Source of the DNA: Acorus gramineus | Lineage: Eukaryota; Streptophyta; Magnoliopsida; Acorales; Acoraceae | Direction of reading: 5' to 3' | NCBI GenBank assembly: GCA_030737835.1 | Contig: CM060848.1 | Coordinates: 21,279,957-21,343,956, forward strand | Length of the DNA: 64,000 bases | Shown: positions 13,001 through 25,619 of the stretch, piece after piece | How the letters are laid out: each line of letters opens with the position of its first letter | Numbering within the stretch: position 1 is the first letter of the stretch | Program-made: the position numbers and the translations under genes | The notes under the pieces: model-generated | What the model saw: the letters and a program-made list of their open reading frames with translations, nothing else | Database searches by the model: none | What the model was told of the DNA's origin: nothing

Positions 13001-16000
13001 TGGTTTATGTACTTATGATGGTTCATATCAAATAATGTTTGGATATTCTTTGTTAACTTTGCTTCTTCTTCTTTTTTAACTATGATAAAACACATGAAAC
13101 CTTGGGTAATTCACAAGAATCCGAGTATCTAAAATGTTACAAAGGTTAAAAAAAAAAAAAGTCCATTCTAGTGTCATTATTGGAGCCATCTTAGCTTATC
13201 AAATTGTAGGTTGAGGCTGTAATTACTTTGAATTTGGTTGCTTGGATGTTGTTAGATCCTGTCTAAAAGAAATCAAATGACAAAGAAGACAATGAGAAAT
13301 ATATATAACATAAACACCAATAACTTCTTTTAATATAAGCATCTTTATCTTATAGTACATTTATGTTCCTTGAGGCTACCTTAGCAAGGATTTGGCTGCT
13401 AATTATTATCTAAAACTCATCTCCAGGAGTTGCCCGCTGCTTTTGTGTCATTCAAATCTCGATGGGGTGCTGCGTTGGCTGCTCAAACTCAGCAACACAT
13501 AAATCCACTCTTATGGATAACTGAACCTGCCCCGGAACCAAGAGATGTATTATGGAATAATTTGGCGATACCATATCGTCTTTTGGCTCTCCATAAAATA
13601 TCATTTGTTATTGCAGCATCACTGCTTACAATATTCTTTACAATTCCTGTCACTGCAGTTCAAGGAATCGCACAATTCGAGAACATTAAAAAGTGGTTTC
13701 CTCCAGCGAGGGCAGTGCAGCTGATGTAAGAAACTAGTCCCTTGGGCCTTGTGAGATTTTCTTTCTTTTTTATTGTACCTGATGATTTTGTGTTTGTCAT
13801 ATACTCATATCGAATAATCCATCCTATCATACATATGATTGAAAATTTATTAATCAGATGTTAATGATTTATCTGAATTACAGATACAAATATCAGTATA
13901 CTTCCCAATTCGTTTTATATGAGACCAATAAGCTGACCATGCTTGTTTAGTGAGTTCCTTAATCTCACACTACATTTTGTAGTTCGTAGAATCTATAAAT
14001 ATTTTATCATGTAGGAAACTAGAGAGAGTAAAAAAGAGCAGATACACAAAGAATACAACACGTATAGAATCAGACATGTACTTTTATAACGGAAATATGA
14101 AGTGCCTAACATGGAAACACCACAGTACTCCATGGATATGTGGGCAATTGGAAGTACTTTGAATCATAGTTAAGGTTCCATTCCTCATATCAATGCTTGA
14201 ATTGTCTCTACTCTTCTTGCTTTTTATAAAATACTTTGTGAATATATCTCGTGGCGCTTGTCATGTAATTGGCGTCCTTATCCATTACTATTCCCTAACA
14301 CCGTGTCATTAACCCTGCAGACCAGGATTAACCTCCGTTGTGACTGGATATCTCCCCAGTGTTATCCTAAACACTTTCATATATGTTGTTCCATATGCGA
14401 TGATTGCATTGGCCACACTAGAAGGATCTGTTTCAAGGAGTAAGAGGGAGTTAAAAGCTTGCAGCATGGTTTTCTACTTTTTGGTGGGAAATGTATTCTT
14501 CCTTAGCTTGTTATCTGGATCTCTACTTTATCAAATTGGAGAATCATTTACGCACCCCAAGGACTTTCCTGGTCGACTTGCAAGCGCTGTTTCGGCTCAG
14601 GTGAGATTACTAAATTTTCATTGAGTTCATTTCTTAGAAGATTTCCGAATTTTAAAATTGAAGAAAATTATCACAGTTTACATATTTAGAGCCTTGTTCA
14701 ATAGTATAGGTGTAATACATCTTCACTGATATAGGTGATAGTTGAGTGTCACCGAAAATAAAGCTATTCATCTAGTACTAGAGAATTTGAAACTGTATAT
14801 CATATAATCTTCATCACATGTATATGATATTTTTTGAGGAAACATAGTTTTGGATCATGATCTCACACAATGTCGTGAAGGGTAGATGATGGGAATATGT
14901 CATATTTCCAAAATTTCAAGACTTGGTTAATTGGTTGTACATACAGAAATCATATTTCAGCTTACATATATATCTGCACATGACTACTATTTTAGATTAG
15001 TTTGCATCTTCATGAAAGTTGTGGGTAAACTATAATAACTTTCTTCAATTTTAGATCATATAATGCATGTACAAAATATTGATCTCCATCATGCAATGTA
15101 AAAAATTCAGCTAATGAGTGATTTCAGTTTCATTATCATTTTCAAATCTGTATTATTTATATTTCTCATATCTATCACTGCAGGCAGATTTCTTTATAAC
15201 TTATATTTTAACAGATGGATTCTCTGGATTTTCACTGGAAATTCTTCAGCTTGGTCTTATAGTCTGGCATTTCATGAGAGCTCACACATTTGGTCGTGGA
15301 TCGAAGCAAAAGCCTTATCTTTTCCCCTTCCCTTACTGTCGAGTTATTCCAACTATTTCACTTGCAATATTAATTGGGATGGTATATGCTGTCATTGCAC
15401 CACTGTTGCTTCCCTTTCTTGTTGTTTATTTCTTCCTAGGTTACGTGGTGTACGTCAATCAGGTTATTTTCTTTTCCTTCCAGAATGACTGTGGTTCCAA
15501 GTTTATTATAGCCTTAGTTTTTCATGCATGTAGCAATTGTTCCGCATGAGTTTATTTTTAATTGATAATTTTATTTTAAGTCACGTTTCTTCTTCTAGTA
15601 ACTACATGAGGTTAAGAGTTTGAGAATGTCGAGTATATATGCATAAACTAAATTCTCTTAACAAAGGTGGGGACAGTGAGACAGAAAAGAAGCAAAGCTC
15701 TATCCATTTGTACATAAAACTTAAATAATGATATCTTTCAGATTATCTGTTATTTACTTTAAATTTCATGCCTCTTTGGGTGCATTATTGATTATTTTTG
15801 TTGGCATTAAGATATCATCTGAATCATCCTTTCAAGTTTATAGCAAGTTGTGTATGTACAATTTGAAACTCAAAGAGTATGTTTTATTTGACAAATTTTC
15901 TGCAGATTCAAGATGTTTATGACATTGTTTACGACACAAGTGGGCAGTACTGGCCCCTCATCCATCACTATATATTCATCGCTATCATTCTTATGCAAAT

Positions 16001-17011
16001 CACCATGATTGGTCTGTTTGGATTGAAATCGAAGCCTGCCGCATCCTTTGCAACATTTCCACTCTTATTGTTAACCATATTGTTTAACGAATACTGCAAG
16101 ATCCGGTTCCTGCCAACGTTTTACCTCTACTCTATCCAGGTACTTTCTGAGTTTAGTAAAGAAATGTGGGCTACTTGGTAGTTGATGGATGATAGATATA
16201 CAATCATGTGATTAAGTCAATGAATTATTATGGGTATAATATATGACGGATGACCCTTGAACAATGGGTGACTGGTTCTTGTTTGGTTCGTGCCATTATT
16301 TTAAATAGATGTGCTTTACAAGTAATCATTCTACTATCAAACTGTTTAGTTTGCAGATATATTCATACCCAGATTACTTTCCATTGTTTGGTTTTTAGAA
16401 TCCCATCAATTTGGTGATATTTAAATTCAACCTTACTTCCCTTCATACCTCGATTATGAATCCAGTGGCATAGTGGCGTTCAGAGTTGCTTCCGAGAGTA
16501 CTACCAACCAAATGATGGATTTTCACTTTTTTCTTTTTCCGTAATGAATCAAAAGCCACCCTAAAAAGTATCACCAACCAAATAGGAGCTGAAAGTCATT
16601 ATGTCATGAGAACATTTTAATGTACAGTCATTTTGGTTTTCATCCTTCAGTACTATTTGGATGTGTGTTTCACCGATTGTGTCTCTTCAAATTCATCATC
16701 ATGGAGCAGTCTTGACTCTTGACTCTTAAGGCTTCTTGTCCATTTGATAAATGATATGATGAATGACCAGGTGTAGAACATATATACATATACTTTGTGT
16801 TTTCAGTATCCTGACTTATTTAAGTGGACATTCTTCTAACTATAATGCATGTTTTCAGAATGCTATGGAAATCGACGAACAAGATAAGATAGAGGGTCGA
16901 TTGGAAGAGAATTACGAGAACGCGATCGGTGCTTATCGTCCTCCTTGTTTGATTCCAATTAACTTTTCTTCAGAATCTAGCTCCATACAGCCCTTGGTCT
17001 CATCAAGCTGA
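7022..17011 (+). CDS. CSC1/OSCA-type calcium-permeable channel, RXW8-like (complete, ten exons)
   Basis: Exons: 7022-7308, 9670-9816, 10567-10630, 11128-11340, 12726-12920, 13427-13725, 14321-14600, 15184-15462, 15906-16139, 16859-17011. These sum to 2151 nt and 716 aa with all phases closing. OSCA/CSC1 proteins are membrane ion channels related to TMEM16/TMC, gated by osmotic or mechanical stress. The N-terminus (LLASAGINIGLAVLILSLFSVF) is the first membrane helix. Two more follow, at about residues 98-120 and 147-165. Residues about 170-330 are the hydrophilic cytosolic loop, with an RRM-like half (TILVRGIPV) and a Cys pair (ILCGLC). From about residue 355 there are some eight helices forming the DUF221/RSN1_7TM core, including NTFIYVVPYAM and GFSLEILQLGLIVWHF. 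The C-terminus is a short acidic, Ser-rich tail. The start fits family length, and the N-terminus resembles Arabidopsis RXW8. Exon 1 is GC-rich. Intron 1 (2.36 kb) carries two MITEs. Confidence 0.93.
7368..7803. mobile_element. MITE family A, copy 1 (in channel gene intron 1)
   Basis: It starts CCCCGATTGGGTAG and ends CATCCAAACAGGGGG, an imperfect inverted repeat. Interior motifs gtaataatgaagtttttatt, attgtttgattgataa and gatttaataaaggtgataac recur in copies at 8783, 17589 and 41031. No reading frame. The superfamily is unassigned because no clear target duplication was found. Confidence 0.6.
8039..8390. repeat. Low-complexity purine-to-pyrimidine switch block
   Basis: A 12-base C run (8039-8050) is followed by a G/A-rich half (8100-8200, GGGAGG and GAGAGA units) and then a C/T-rich half (8210-8375, CTCTCT and CCACC units). 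The halves are loosely complementary, so the block could fold back on itself. Open frames here (up to 171 codons, both strands) are low-complexity shadows. It lies inside intron 1 of the channel gene. Confidence 0.65.
8783..9203. mobile_element. MITE family A, copy 2 (in channel gene intron 1)
   Basis: The left end is CCCCCGTTTTGGATAGAG and the right end is an imperfect inverse (attctccaaccaaccg). It shares the interior tattctagtataaataagga, gaaacataatgataaagttt and agttgatttaacagtg motifs with the other family A copies. Non-coding. Confidence 0.6.
9476..9492 (+). repeat. 17-base poly-C run
   Basis: Uninterrupted C run in intron 1 of the channel gene. It is one of five C runs of 12-17 bases in the window, all on the + strand (also about 6379, 8039, 26032 and 28579). 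Confidence 0.85.
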
Positions 17012-17588
17012 GATTGCTCCAGGCTCGGTAACTGCGATTTAGTCGCAAACCCTTTGAGTCACACAGTTAGCCAGCTTTTATTCTGATTTTTTTTATAGTG
17101 TGTTTGTGATTACTGCTTCAGTTGCATTTTACCTTTGAAATTATTTCATTGTACCACAACAGGCCAAATGTCAAAATTTTCAACATGGAAAGCATAGGAT
17201 TAGATATGATTAGTTCAATGTGGGGAACACATGCAACCTAATGGAGTGTGCTTTTAGTTTCAGATGGTCTTGTAAACTGTAATAGTGACCTGGCTGAACA
17301 AGAAATAAAAAAGGCTGGTAGAAGTATAAGATATTGTGTTACATGTTTTATAACCCTACTGTGTATGTGGAAATCACATAACTATGAGTGTCATATGTGA
17401 TGCATATATTTGGATGATGTTATGTACAGCTTCACATGTAGTTCTTGCATGTTTTTAAATTTCTTTTAAAAGTGAAATTTATTGATGCAGCTGTGTAGGC
17501 TTTAGAAAGTGAAGAACCACAAAGTAGAGGACTCTTATTGCTCAACACCACAAAAAATAGTTGGAACAAAGGATCTTTTTATACTATT
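17012..17588 (+). other. 3' untranslated region and flank of the channel gene
   Basis: Non-coding sequence after the TGA at 17009. A-rich signals (agaaataaaaaagg near 17303) could serve polyadenylation. No other feature is seen. Confidence 0.4.
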
Positions 17589-17820
17589 CCCCCATTTGGA
17601 TAGATAAGTTATTTTAAGGCTTATGACTATTCTAATATAAATAAAGATAAAATGATTTTTGTTTGATTTATTTTGAATTAGGCAATAAAGTTTTTGTTAT
17701 TTAAATAAAATTTGAATGAGGTGGATAACCATTTATAAAATGTGAAAAAATGATGGACAATTGATTTAACAGTTAACAACTTTTGGATTGAATGACCTGG
17801 AATAACTTAAAATGAGAAAT
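17589..17820. mobile_element. MITE family A, copy 3 (right end lost)
   Basis: It starts CCCCCATTTGGATAGATAAG and carries the shared gactattctaatataaataa, aataaagtttttgtta and gatttaacagtt motifs. The right terminal repeat is not found, so this copy is truncated or decayed. Confidence 0.6.
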
Positions 17821-18252
17821 TTGTTTTTATATTCGTTAATAAATAGCATCTTCTTTATAAAAATGGAAAATTCATTATAGGTTTTTTTTTTTTTAAAAGA
17901 AAAATTATTTTTTTAGTTCATGGACTGTCAAGCCTTAGAAAAACTCATAATATTAACTATTTATTTTATCTAGATCCTTTGACTAATGGTCAATCTATTT
18001 TACATCCAAAGTAATTTTTGTGTTTTATAATTTAATCTTTTTTTTTTAATATAAAACCTGCTACCAATACTTTTATTGTTAAAAGAGTAGTTACAATTAT
18101 GAATTAACACTAATGATTTATCCCCTTTAGAAGGAGACACTCTTAGCTCTGGAGATATCACATCCCCGCTCGCTCTATGATGAATGAGGCCAAACTCTCG
18201 ATGTTGCCAAACTCTTTTGTGACCTGCAAACAAAAGAGACATGTAATATTGT

Positions 18253-18410
18253 TGTGAAATGTGATTTATTTTTAAGTTCCTGTAAACTATGTTATTTAAT
18301 TATTAATCCCTATATTTTATAGGAACTAATCATTAAATAACACATTTTACAGGGACTGATCACTAAATAACATAGTTTATAGGAACTTAAAAATAAATTT
18401 ACATTTCACA
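18253..18410. repeat. Short inverted repeat, arms about 46 bp, possible foldback remnant
   Basis: The left arm (18253-18298, starting TGTGAAATGTGATTTATTTT) is matched by the inverse at 18364-18410 with about three differences. The 65-bp loop holds a further 'taattattaa(t)ccctata' / 'agggactgatcactaaataa' repeat pattern. This resembles the degenerate tails of plant DNA transposons, but the family is not identified. Confidence 0.6.
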
Positions 18411-18617
18411 AATTAACGGTGTATGGACGGGGATGTTTGACAGAGGGACTAAAAATCAAATAGGCGATTGAATATAGGGTCTAAAAAAAATATGAAGAAG
18501 TGAGAGACCGATCTCTAAATACACATATATTTACGTGGACTTAAAACTAAAAATCCCTGAATAAATTTAATAAGCGAAACCGACAGAAGTCACATCAGTC
18601 TGTTTATTATACACGCT

Positions 18618-18634
18618 CACGTGACTCTCACGTG
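18618..18634 (+). promoter_or_regulatory. Tandem G-box pair upstream of the PMT gene
   Basis: Two copies of the perfect palindrome TCACGTGA (CACGTG cores at 18618-18623 and 18629-18634) are spaced 11 bp apart, about 85-100 bp before the ATG. G-boxes bind bHLH and bZIP factors in plants. A weak TATA-like TATTATAC lies just upstream, at about 18605, so the boxes sit in the core promoter or start of the leader. Regulation by light or ABA would be inference. Confidence 0.55.
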
Positions 18635-18698
18635 ATCGACTCTCTCCCGAGACACACCGAACCTCCGCTTCTCCACCAACTCACGCTCTACTCGATCG

Positions 18699-18713
18699 AG
18701 AGAGAGAGAGAGA
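18699..18713 (+). repeat. (GA)n tract in the PMT leader
   Basis: Seven to eight GA units end six bases before the ATG at 18719. GA repeats in plant leaders can bind BPC/GAGA factors; here that is only a possibility. Confidence 0.7.
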
Positions 18714-18718
18714 CGGAG

Positions 18719-21700
18719 ATGGCGATGTTGTCGGCGTTCGATTCGAGGTCGTCTCGTCTGGCTCTGGTTGCTCTAATAGTGATCATCGGCTCCTTCTACG
18801 CCGGCACCCTCTCCGGTCCCAAACCCTCCCTCGTCGTCCATCGATCCCCCCCTCTCATCTCTCTCGATCTCGAACCACAGATCAAGAACAAGGTCTCCCT
18901 CACCTACAGAGGCGAATCCCTTCGGATCCCCCCAACCGGGGTCGACGTCTGCCCCCTACCCTTCAACGAGCACATCCCCTGCCATGACTTGCCTCACATC
19001 AAGCTCTTGTTCCCCGACATGGATCTCGCCGGGACTAGGGCGCTTGAGAGGCATTGCCCCCCTTTCGAGAAGCGGTTGTTTTGCTTGGTGCCTCCGCCGG
19101 TGGACTACAGGGTGCCGATCAGGTGGCCGGTGAGCAGGGACTACGTGTGGAGGGGAAATGTGAACCATTCGCGTCTCGCGGAGGTGAAGGGCGGGCAGAA
19201 CTGGGTGCACGAGAAGGGCGAGCTTTGGTGGTTCCCCGGCGGTGGCACGCATTTCAAGCATGGGGCGGATGAGTACATCCAGAGGTAAAAACACCTTGTT
19301 GGTTTATGCAATCGTGACATGGTTGGTGTTTCTGTTCTAAGTTTGGGTTTCTATAGTTGTTTTTATATGTGATTGAAATTTGAGTGAGATGGGAGTACAA
19401 GAAAATTTGATTGCTTTTCATGTATGTTGAGCAGATATGTGGGTCAAGTTTTGCCTATTTCTTCTTTGGTGTACATGGAATGACTTCTTTTTTTGAGGTG
19501 CCAATTGAATTGGCGCTTTGGCACTTGTCCAAAGTTATATTTTGGCATCCACTATTAGTAATTTATATTTGTGTGCAATTGTTGAACATTGAGAAGGAGA
19601 TTTGAATTGACGTTGTTTATTGGTGGAAAGGTGGGATCTCAAAAGTTGAATTTTATGAAACATTAAAAAAGAAGAGGAGAACTTCAAACTGAAGAACTAA
19701 CATAATGTTTTCCTTCTTTGTGTCATGTCTCATATGTACGTAACTTCGTTGATCTGACCCATCTCAATTAGTAAGTTTTGTAGTCTGCCTTCTATGACAT
19801 GTGTTATTGCTGTGTCTAGTTGGCCACCAAGAGGATCCTTTTATGGCTAATTAGCAAACTAGATGATGAAACTTGCTCATCCCAGGGCAAGTAGCATATG
19901 GCATGATGTTTGTACCCATATTAGAGCCCTTCACTATTTCAAGATAACTAGTGTTCTTATATCATGTGGATATTGTCATATTGAGCAGATTTCAGTCCAT
20001 ATGGGTATCATAACTCATATGGCGGAGAGAAGGGTTTCTTGGGACCCGATTTATTCATGGATGAAATGTGAAGCCAATAGAATTTTCTTCAAGCTTCCTT
20101 TATTTGTAAAGTTGTTGATACTTTTTTTTTACGCTTTGTAATACAAATCAAATATTGCATTTTCCTTATACTGAGTGTAAGATTGACACAAGCTTCAAAC
20201 TTTTCATGCTTCGTCTTGGTCATATGTCTTGTTAAATTTTCTATGAAAAGTTTCACTAGCTGTCATTGTCTACTAGTCACCAAAAACTTTGCATGATGTT
20301 GCAGGTTAGGAAATATGATAACTAGTAATGCAGGAGATTTGCGAAGTGCAGGGGTCGTTCAAGTTTTGGACATTGGCTGTGGAGTTGCCAGTTTTTCGGC
20401 TTATTTACTCCCCCTTGATATACAGACAATGTCTATTGCTCCCAAGGATGGCCATGAAAATCAAATTCAATTTGCTCTAGAGCGAGGAATCAGTGCAATG
20501 ATTTCTGTTTTATCCACAAAACAGCTCCCATTGCCCAGAAGCTCATTTGAGATGGTTCATTGTTCACGTTGTCGTGTTGATTGGCATGAGAATGGTATTT
20601 AGTCCTATCTGGTTATCTTTTTTTTTTTTTGTCAGGTATATATAAAATTACATTTTTCTATCTTCTTTTGTCAGCGCACGTCATGGATGATTTCTTTCTC
20701 TCTCTGGAATTTTATGCTGATCACAGTATGCGTATCAAGTATATAAAGATAATAATCTGGGATGTTTCTTCTAAGATTCAGTGGTGAATAAAAAACTATA
20801 AGTCTGTTACATTTAATAGTTCTGGAAGTGACATCACAGATGTCATCATGTCACTATTGGTGTGGTTACCAATAAAGCTATTGATTGTAGTATCGGAACC
20901 TTATAAACAAATATAATCAGGTATGTTCTATATTGTATCCAAAGGAATCTGTGGTTATGATAAATTCTGGTACTTCATTTTTGTTGGTTACACCTGTACT
21001 TCTTCCTACTCCGCATTCTGCATAAGATATTCCTGTAAAATCTTTTAATTATGATAAAGTTTCCCTAGGATTTGAAGTATCTATACTTCATTCCCATCCT
21101 GTATCTAGCATAAATAGCATCATGCACATGCAATACACGCTGTAGTGGTGGGTCAATGATTTAGTGTTTATACAAGCATCTTGTAATATCTTATGGGATG
21201 ATGCATGTATAATGACTTTCATTTTCTTTTTTGCACAGAAGAAATAACAAGATGTAATAATAAAGTACCATGCATGATCAAGAATGTAGCATATATTCTT
21301 TTTATCGGTAACTAATTTCTCAAAGCTAATAAATTTGGGCATGTATTATCTGTGAATCTCCTCCACCAGGAAGCTTATGCTGTTTCAGTAAAGTCATTGT
21401 ATACATTGCTAATGCTTGAAATATACTCTTTGAGACAATTAGTCATGAAAGTTTTGGATTGCAGATGGTATCCTGCTCAAAGAAATAGATCGTCTATTAC
21501 GCCCCAATGGATACTTTGTGTACTCAGCTCCTCCTGCTTATAAGAAAGAAAAAGAATTCCCAATAATTTGGGAGAAGTTGATAAAACTGACAAGTGCCAT
21601 GTGCTGGGAGCTCATAGCACAGAAAGTTCAAACTGCAATCTGGCGCAAACCTGCAAATGATTCATGCCAATTGCAAAATGCAGAAAGGAAACTTTTGGAT

Positions 21701-23354
21701 ATGTGTGAAGCTATGGAAGAATCAAACCCATCATGGGAAACACCATTAATGAACTGTATAGTTCCATACAGTGAACCAGTGGATTCTCAGAAACTCCCCC
21801 CAAGACCAGAACGCCTTTCAGTGTTTTCCAAGAGACTTGAGAAAATAGGTTAGTTATTTTTTTAGCTTTGTTTGCCTTGAATGCCTATTTCTATTAATTT
21901 TTATGATTAATATTTGTATATAGCCAAATTTATGTCATCTTTTTTGTGATTGGTAATTCTTTAAGCCTCAGAGTTAAGGATGAGAAAACAATGGCTATGT
22001 TCTCCATTGCTCATAAATCGACCCGCAATATGAACTATTTCAAAATTCTATGTCGACACATTCGATGGAGTACCTAAATAAAGGTTAAGGACTTGTTTTC
22101 AAAATATTCTGCATTAGGGCCCCTAACCTGGACATGCATATTGCAAAACTTGGCATATTTATGTGTGAAATAATGGTATTAAAGTTGAGCAACTGCACTA
22201 AATATTCTGCAATATGAATTTTTCATGCATCACAATCAGCTTCTTCTTCTCTCTCTCTTTTTTTTTTTTTCATACACTATGCAAATGAATACTGTTTTGA
22301 TAGCAAATGTTATTCCCCTGCTGTTTATCATTTTCTTTATGACAATAATCATGTCTAATTGGAAGCATTTCATTTTTTTGTTGGCCTTTGGAAAGGAGTT
22401 TTTATTTACAATAATATTAACATGTTCTCAACAGGAGTTAATCTAGATACATATAACTTAAATACCAGATTTTGGCAAGAGCAAATTCAACACTATTGGA
22501 AGTTGATGGGTGTCAATCAAAGGGAGATTAGAAATGTCATGGACATGAATGCATACTACGGTGGATTTGCTGCGGCTCTGAGTTCGTTTCCTTTGTGGGT
22601 GATGAATGTGGTTCCCACGAGAATGAATAGCACACTGTCTGCTATATATGATCGTGGCTTGATCGGTGCTTTTCATGACTGGTGAGGTTCAAATTATTAT
22701 AAATATTATTATTATTTTTTATACTAATTCATTAGAAGATTGTTGGTGATGTTATGCTGTAACCCTTCACTCAGGTGTGAGCCCTTTTCGACATATCCAC
22801 GTACTTATGATCTACTACATGCCTCTCGTCTCTTTTCTCTCTATAAAGGAGGAAAGGAAGGTTGCTTAGTAGAAGATATCCTGTTAGAGATGGACCGCAT
22901 GGTTCGCCCACAGGTACTGTCTTATCAGTCATAATTTTGAATGACATTTTTATTATAGATAGAGATGGATTTTCCTTTGATTAATTGAGATACTATGGGA
23001 AATACATGGATCTATTTCCTTAGAAGACTTAAGTAGAATTATTAATGTATGCCAAGCTATTTTGGGTGAACCTGGAAGGCCTCCAAGGGAAAAGTAGTAG
23101 ACTCCCTAACTGTCGTCATACATTGGATTGTGAATTTATTGATCTATGAACATCCTTGATTGCAAGCAATTGAGCTTTCAAGTTTTGACTTGCAGGGTGT
23201 TATAATTATTCGAGATGAAGAATCCATTGTGTCCCACATCCACGATATCGCTCCTAAGTTCCTTTGGAATGTTGAATCACATACACTGGATGATGAACAG
23301 GGGAAGATGGAGCATGTCCTAGTTTGTAGGAAAACATTTTGGGCTATAGTCTAA
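18719..23354 (+). CDS. Golgi SAM-dependent methyltransferase, PMT6/PMT7 type (complete, six exons)
   Basis: Exons: 18719-19284, 20305-20594, 21465-21848, 22435-22681, 22775-22913, 23196-23354. Total 1785 nt, 594 aa, phases all close, TAA at 23352. It belongs to the plant putative pectin methyltransferase (DUF248) family: type II Golgi membrane proteins thought to methylate pectin during synthesis. A short cytosolic tail and one membrane helix (about residues 13-30, [16 protein letters not shown]) precede the lumenal domain. Family marks in order: [45 protein letters not shown], the SAM-binding motif [11 protein letters not shown] (from about residue 209), [60 protein letters not shown] and IIIRDEES. 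The short stem and C-terminal CRKTFWAIV are closest to PMT6/PMT7 as I know them. The frame stays open upstream, but the first ATG (MAML) fits the family. The substrate is not proven by sequence. Confidence 0.94.
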
Positions 23355-24759
23355 GGTATGCTATCTTTGACATTTGTTGAATGGCTTTTGTCTTGCCCAA
23401 TGTTTTTTGGTGCCTGTTGTGTGTCTGAGCTGGAGTATGGTAGATCTAGTTTAAACTTCCAATCTTTTTTTTTCCTCATTTTTAAGTTCGATGATTCATT
23501 CTATAAATTATTGTCAGACACAATCTCTTGCGAAAGCATCAATGAATTGTTCATTTATACCCAGTATGTTATATGTATTCGGCCACTTCAACCGATCTTC
23601 GACTTTGACTTTCATCTTCCTCGTGCATAATTGCTGACTAACTTTACCTCCCAACTTGATAACTAAAAAGCGCTACACTTTGAGGATGAGATCCGGTCAG
23701 TATTAGATCTCATATGTTCTCATGAGTCCTCGCATGACATGCGTCACCTCACATGTTTAACAATTGAACATTTGAGGCTATGATAATTTTTCACGTGCCA
23801 GTTTTACATTGGAGACTAAAAGAGAACTGATGAAATCCAAAGTTTGCATGTTTGCTCGTCCCAACAACACTAACAAATCAGTAACAATTCTGCATTTGTT
23901 TTTTTCAGGTTCAAACATGACTATTACTAAGAGCTAGGCTTCCTCAGATGTAAGAAACCACTTTCACTACTCAGTGCCTGGATTTTTTTTTCTTGAAAAA
24001 TTTATTTAAACCAATGATTCATTTATTCCTAAGTGCTTGTCTAAGTTACAATTTTACGAACATTTATGCATCATTCCCAAATGCTTGCTTATCAGTTATC
24101 ACCAGAGAGCTCAGTAGTAACAACCCAAGTCACATACATAACACATGAATGTTCATGTCAGCAATTTAAATTAACTGACATGGTGTTATAAATAGGTGTA
24201 CGTGAATAGTTTTTTTGTATTTTTTTATAATTTCATTGAAATGTAAAAGTTATGTCTTTGTTGTTTGGTTTATAATTTTTTAAATAACATTTTTTTTATT
24301 GTATAAGTTTGTGTTTGGAAATACGTCAGGTATATTTTAGAATGTATGTTAAAACGTGTGAGATAATTCCAGCCTTTCCTTTGAATTATTATTGAAGTTA
24401 ATGATCCTGATATGGAATGGCCAGAGTTTTATTTATTTGAATAAAAACAAGGAGCTTTTTTGAGGCCGGGTCATATCCGAAGTGTTTGCTACACAAAAAT
24501 AACGGTACTATGTGATACAAAAGAAATGATAAAAATAAAAAAAAATATTTTAAAACCAAAAACATTTATGGTAATTTAAAAGGTGTTATTTGTAATTCTT
24601 ATTTGTAGTTTTGCGTGCAATATTATATCCGCAATGGGATACATACTTTTATTAGAGGAAACACACGCACTGAGACACACACACACATATATATATACAC
24701 ACACACTTCTTAGAACAATGTTAACACACTCAATTCTTGTAGTTCACTATGGATATTTA
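23355..24759. other. PMT 3' flank and AT-rich intergenic DNA
   Basis: No gene recognised. It holds the likely 3' untranslated region of the PMT gene and a CA/TA microsatellite at about 24675-24705. The short open frames here show no family resemblance. Confidence 0.5.
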
Positions 24760-24973
24760 GGGTGTGTTTAGTTGCACGATTGCAATCGCAAACGCTGTGC
24801 AATCGTGTAACCAAACAGTTTTACTGTAACAGCTTCTTGCACACAGATTTTAGACAAATAGTGCTTAAAAGCTGTAATTTTAAAAAACTGAGAAAGTGAG
24901 TTTCTTGCAGAATCAGTTTTAAAATCCAGATTCCTACAAAATCAATTTTGTAATCACGCAACCAAACACACTC
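24760..24973. mobile_element. Tourist-like (PIF/Harbinger) MITE
   Basis: The left end GGGTGTGTTTAGTTGCACG and right end CGCAACCAAACACACTC form inverted repeats. The 214-bp element is flanked on both sides by TTA (24757-24759 and 24974-24976), the usual Tourist target duplication. The GGG-GTGTTTGG style end is typical of this group. No reading frame. Confidence 0.8.
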
Positions 24974-25003
24974 TTAAATTCAAACACCATACAATATCAT
25001 GAT

Positions 25004-25469
25004 TTGGGGTGCAACTTTGGTCGATTAAATCTGAACTGATACAAACCAATTTTTTTCGGGTTTGGGTTAATAGATTTTTTGTTTTGTTTGGATATGAATT
25101 GAGAAATTAATAAACTAATCTACTTTTATTTAGATTTACTTTAAAAAAATCTGAATTAATCGTGAATCAAATTAAATTTAAACACATAATCAATATGATT
25201 TAGATCATTTTTTTATATACTATATATTGTTATTACATCATTAATATTCATAGCAAATAAATACAAATTTATACCATCATAGTATTTTGATATTTATATA
25301 AAGCTATAACCAAACCCTAAAAAAAAAAGTACATATATGTTTATCTTTAACAGTTTGGTCCAGTTTGAATTAACCAAACAAAATTCAATTTGGTTATTAG
25401 TTTACACGTGATTATAATTTGATTCAATATGGATTTACAAAAAATCAAACCAATTGAATTGCACCCCTA
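25004..25469. mobile_element. hAT-like non-autonomous element
   Basis: The ends are TTGGGGTGCAACTT and GAATTGCACCCCTA (inverted repeats). They are flanked by ATCATGAT (24996-25003) and ATCACAAT (25470-25477), an 8-bp duplication with two transition differences. The AT-rich body contains opposed ctgaactgatacaaacc and ggttattagtttacacg style subterminal repeats and no transposase. Confidence 0.68.
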
Positions 25470-25619
25470 ATCACAATCTAAACTAACCAACTGGATAATT
25501 AAGCTAGCCACTTAAAATTAGAAACCCATTATTGTCATCAAAACAATTATCCCTTCCCTCCACCCATTTACATCAAATTTCCATCCCACCAACCCAACCA
25601 AAATAAAACCCTTGCACTG

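Noticed and set aside
18632-18718. Longer N-terminus for the PMT protein
   Set aside because: The upstream in-frame stretch has no ATG and would be leader sequence; the MAML start puts the membrane helix at the usual place.
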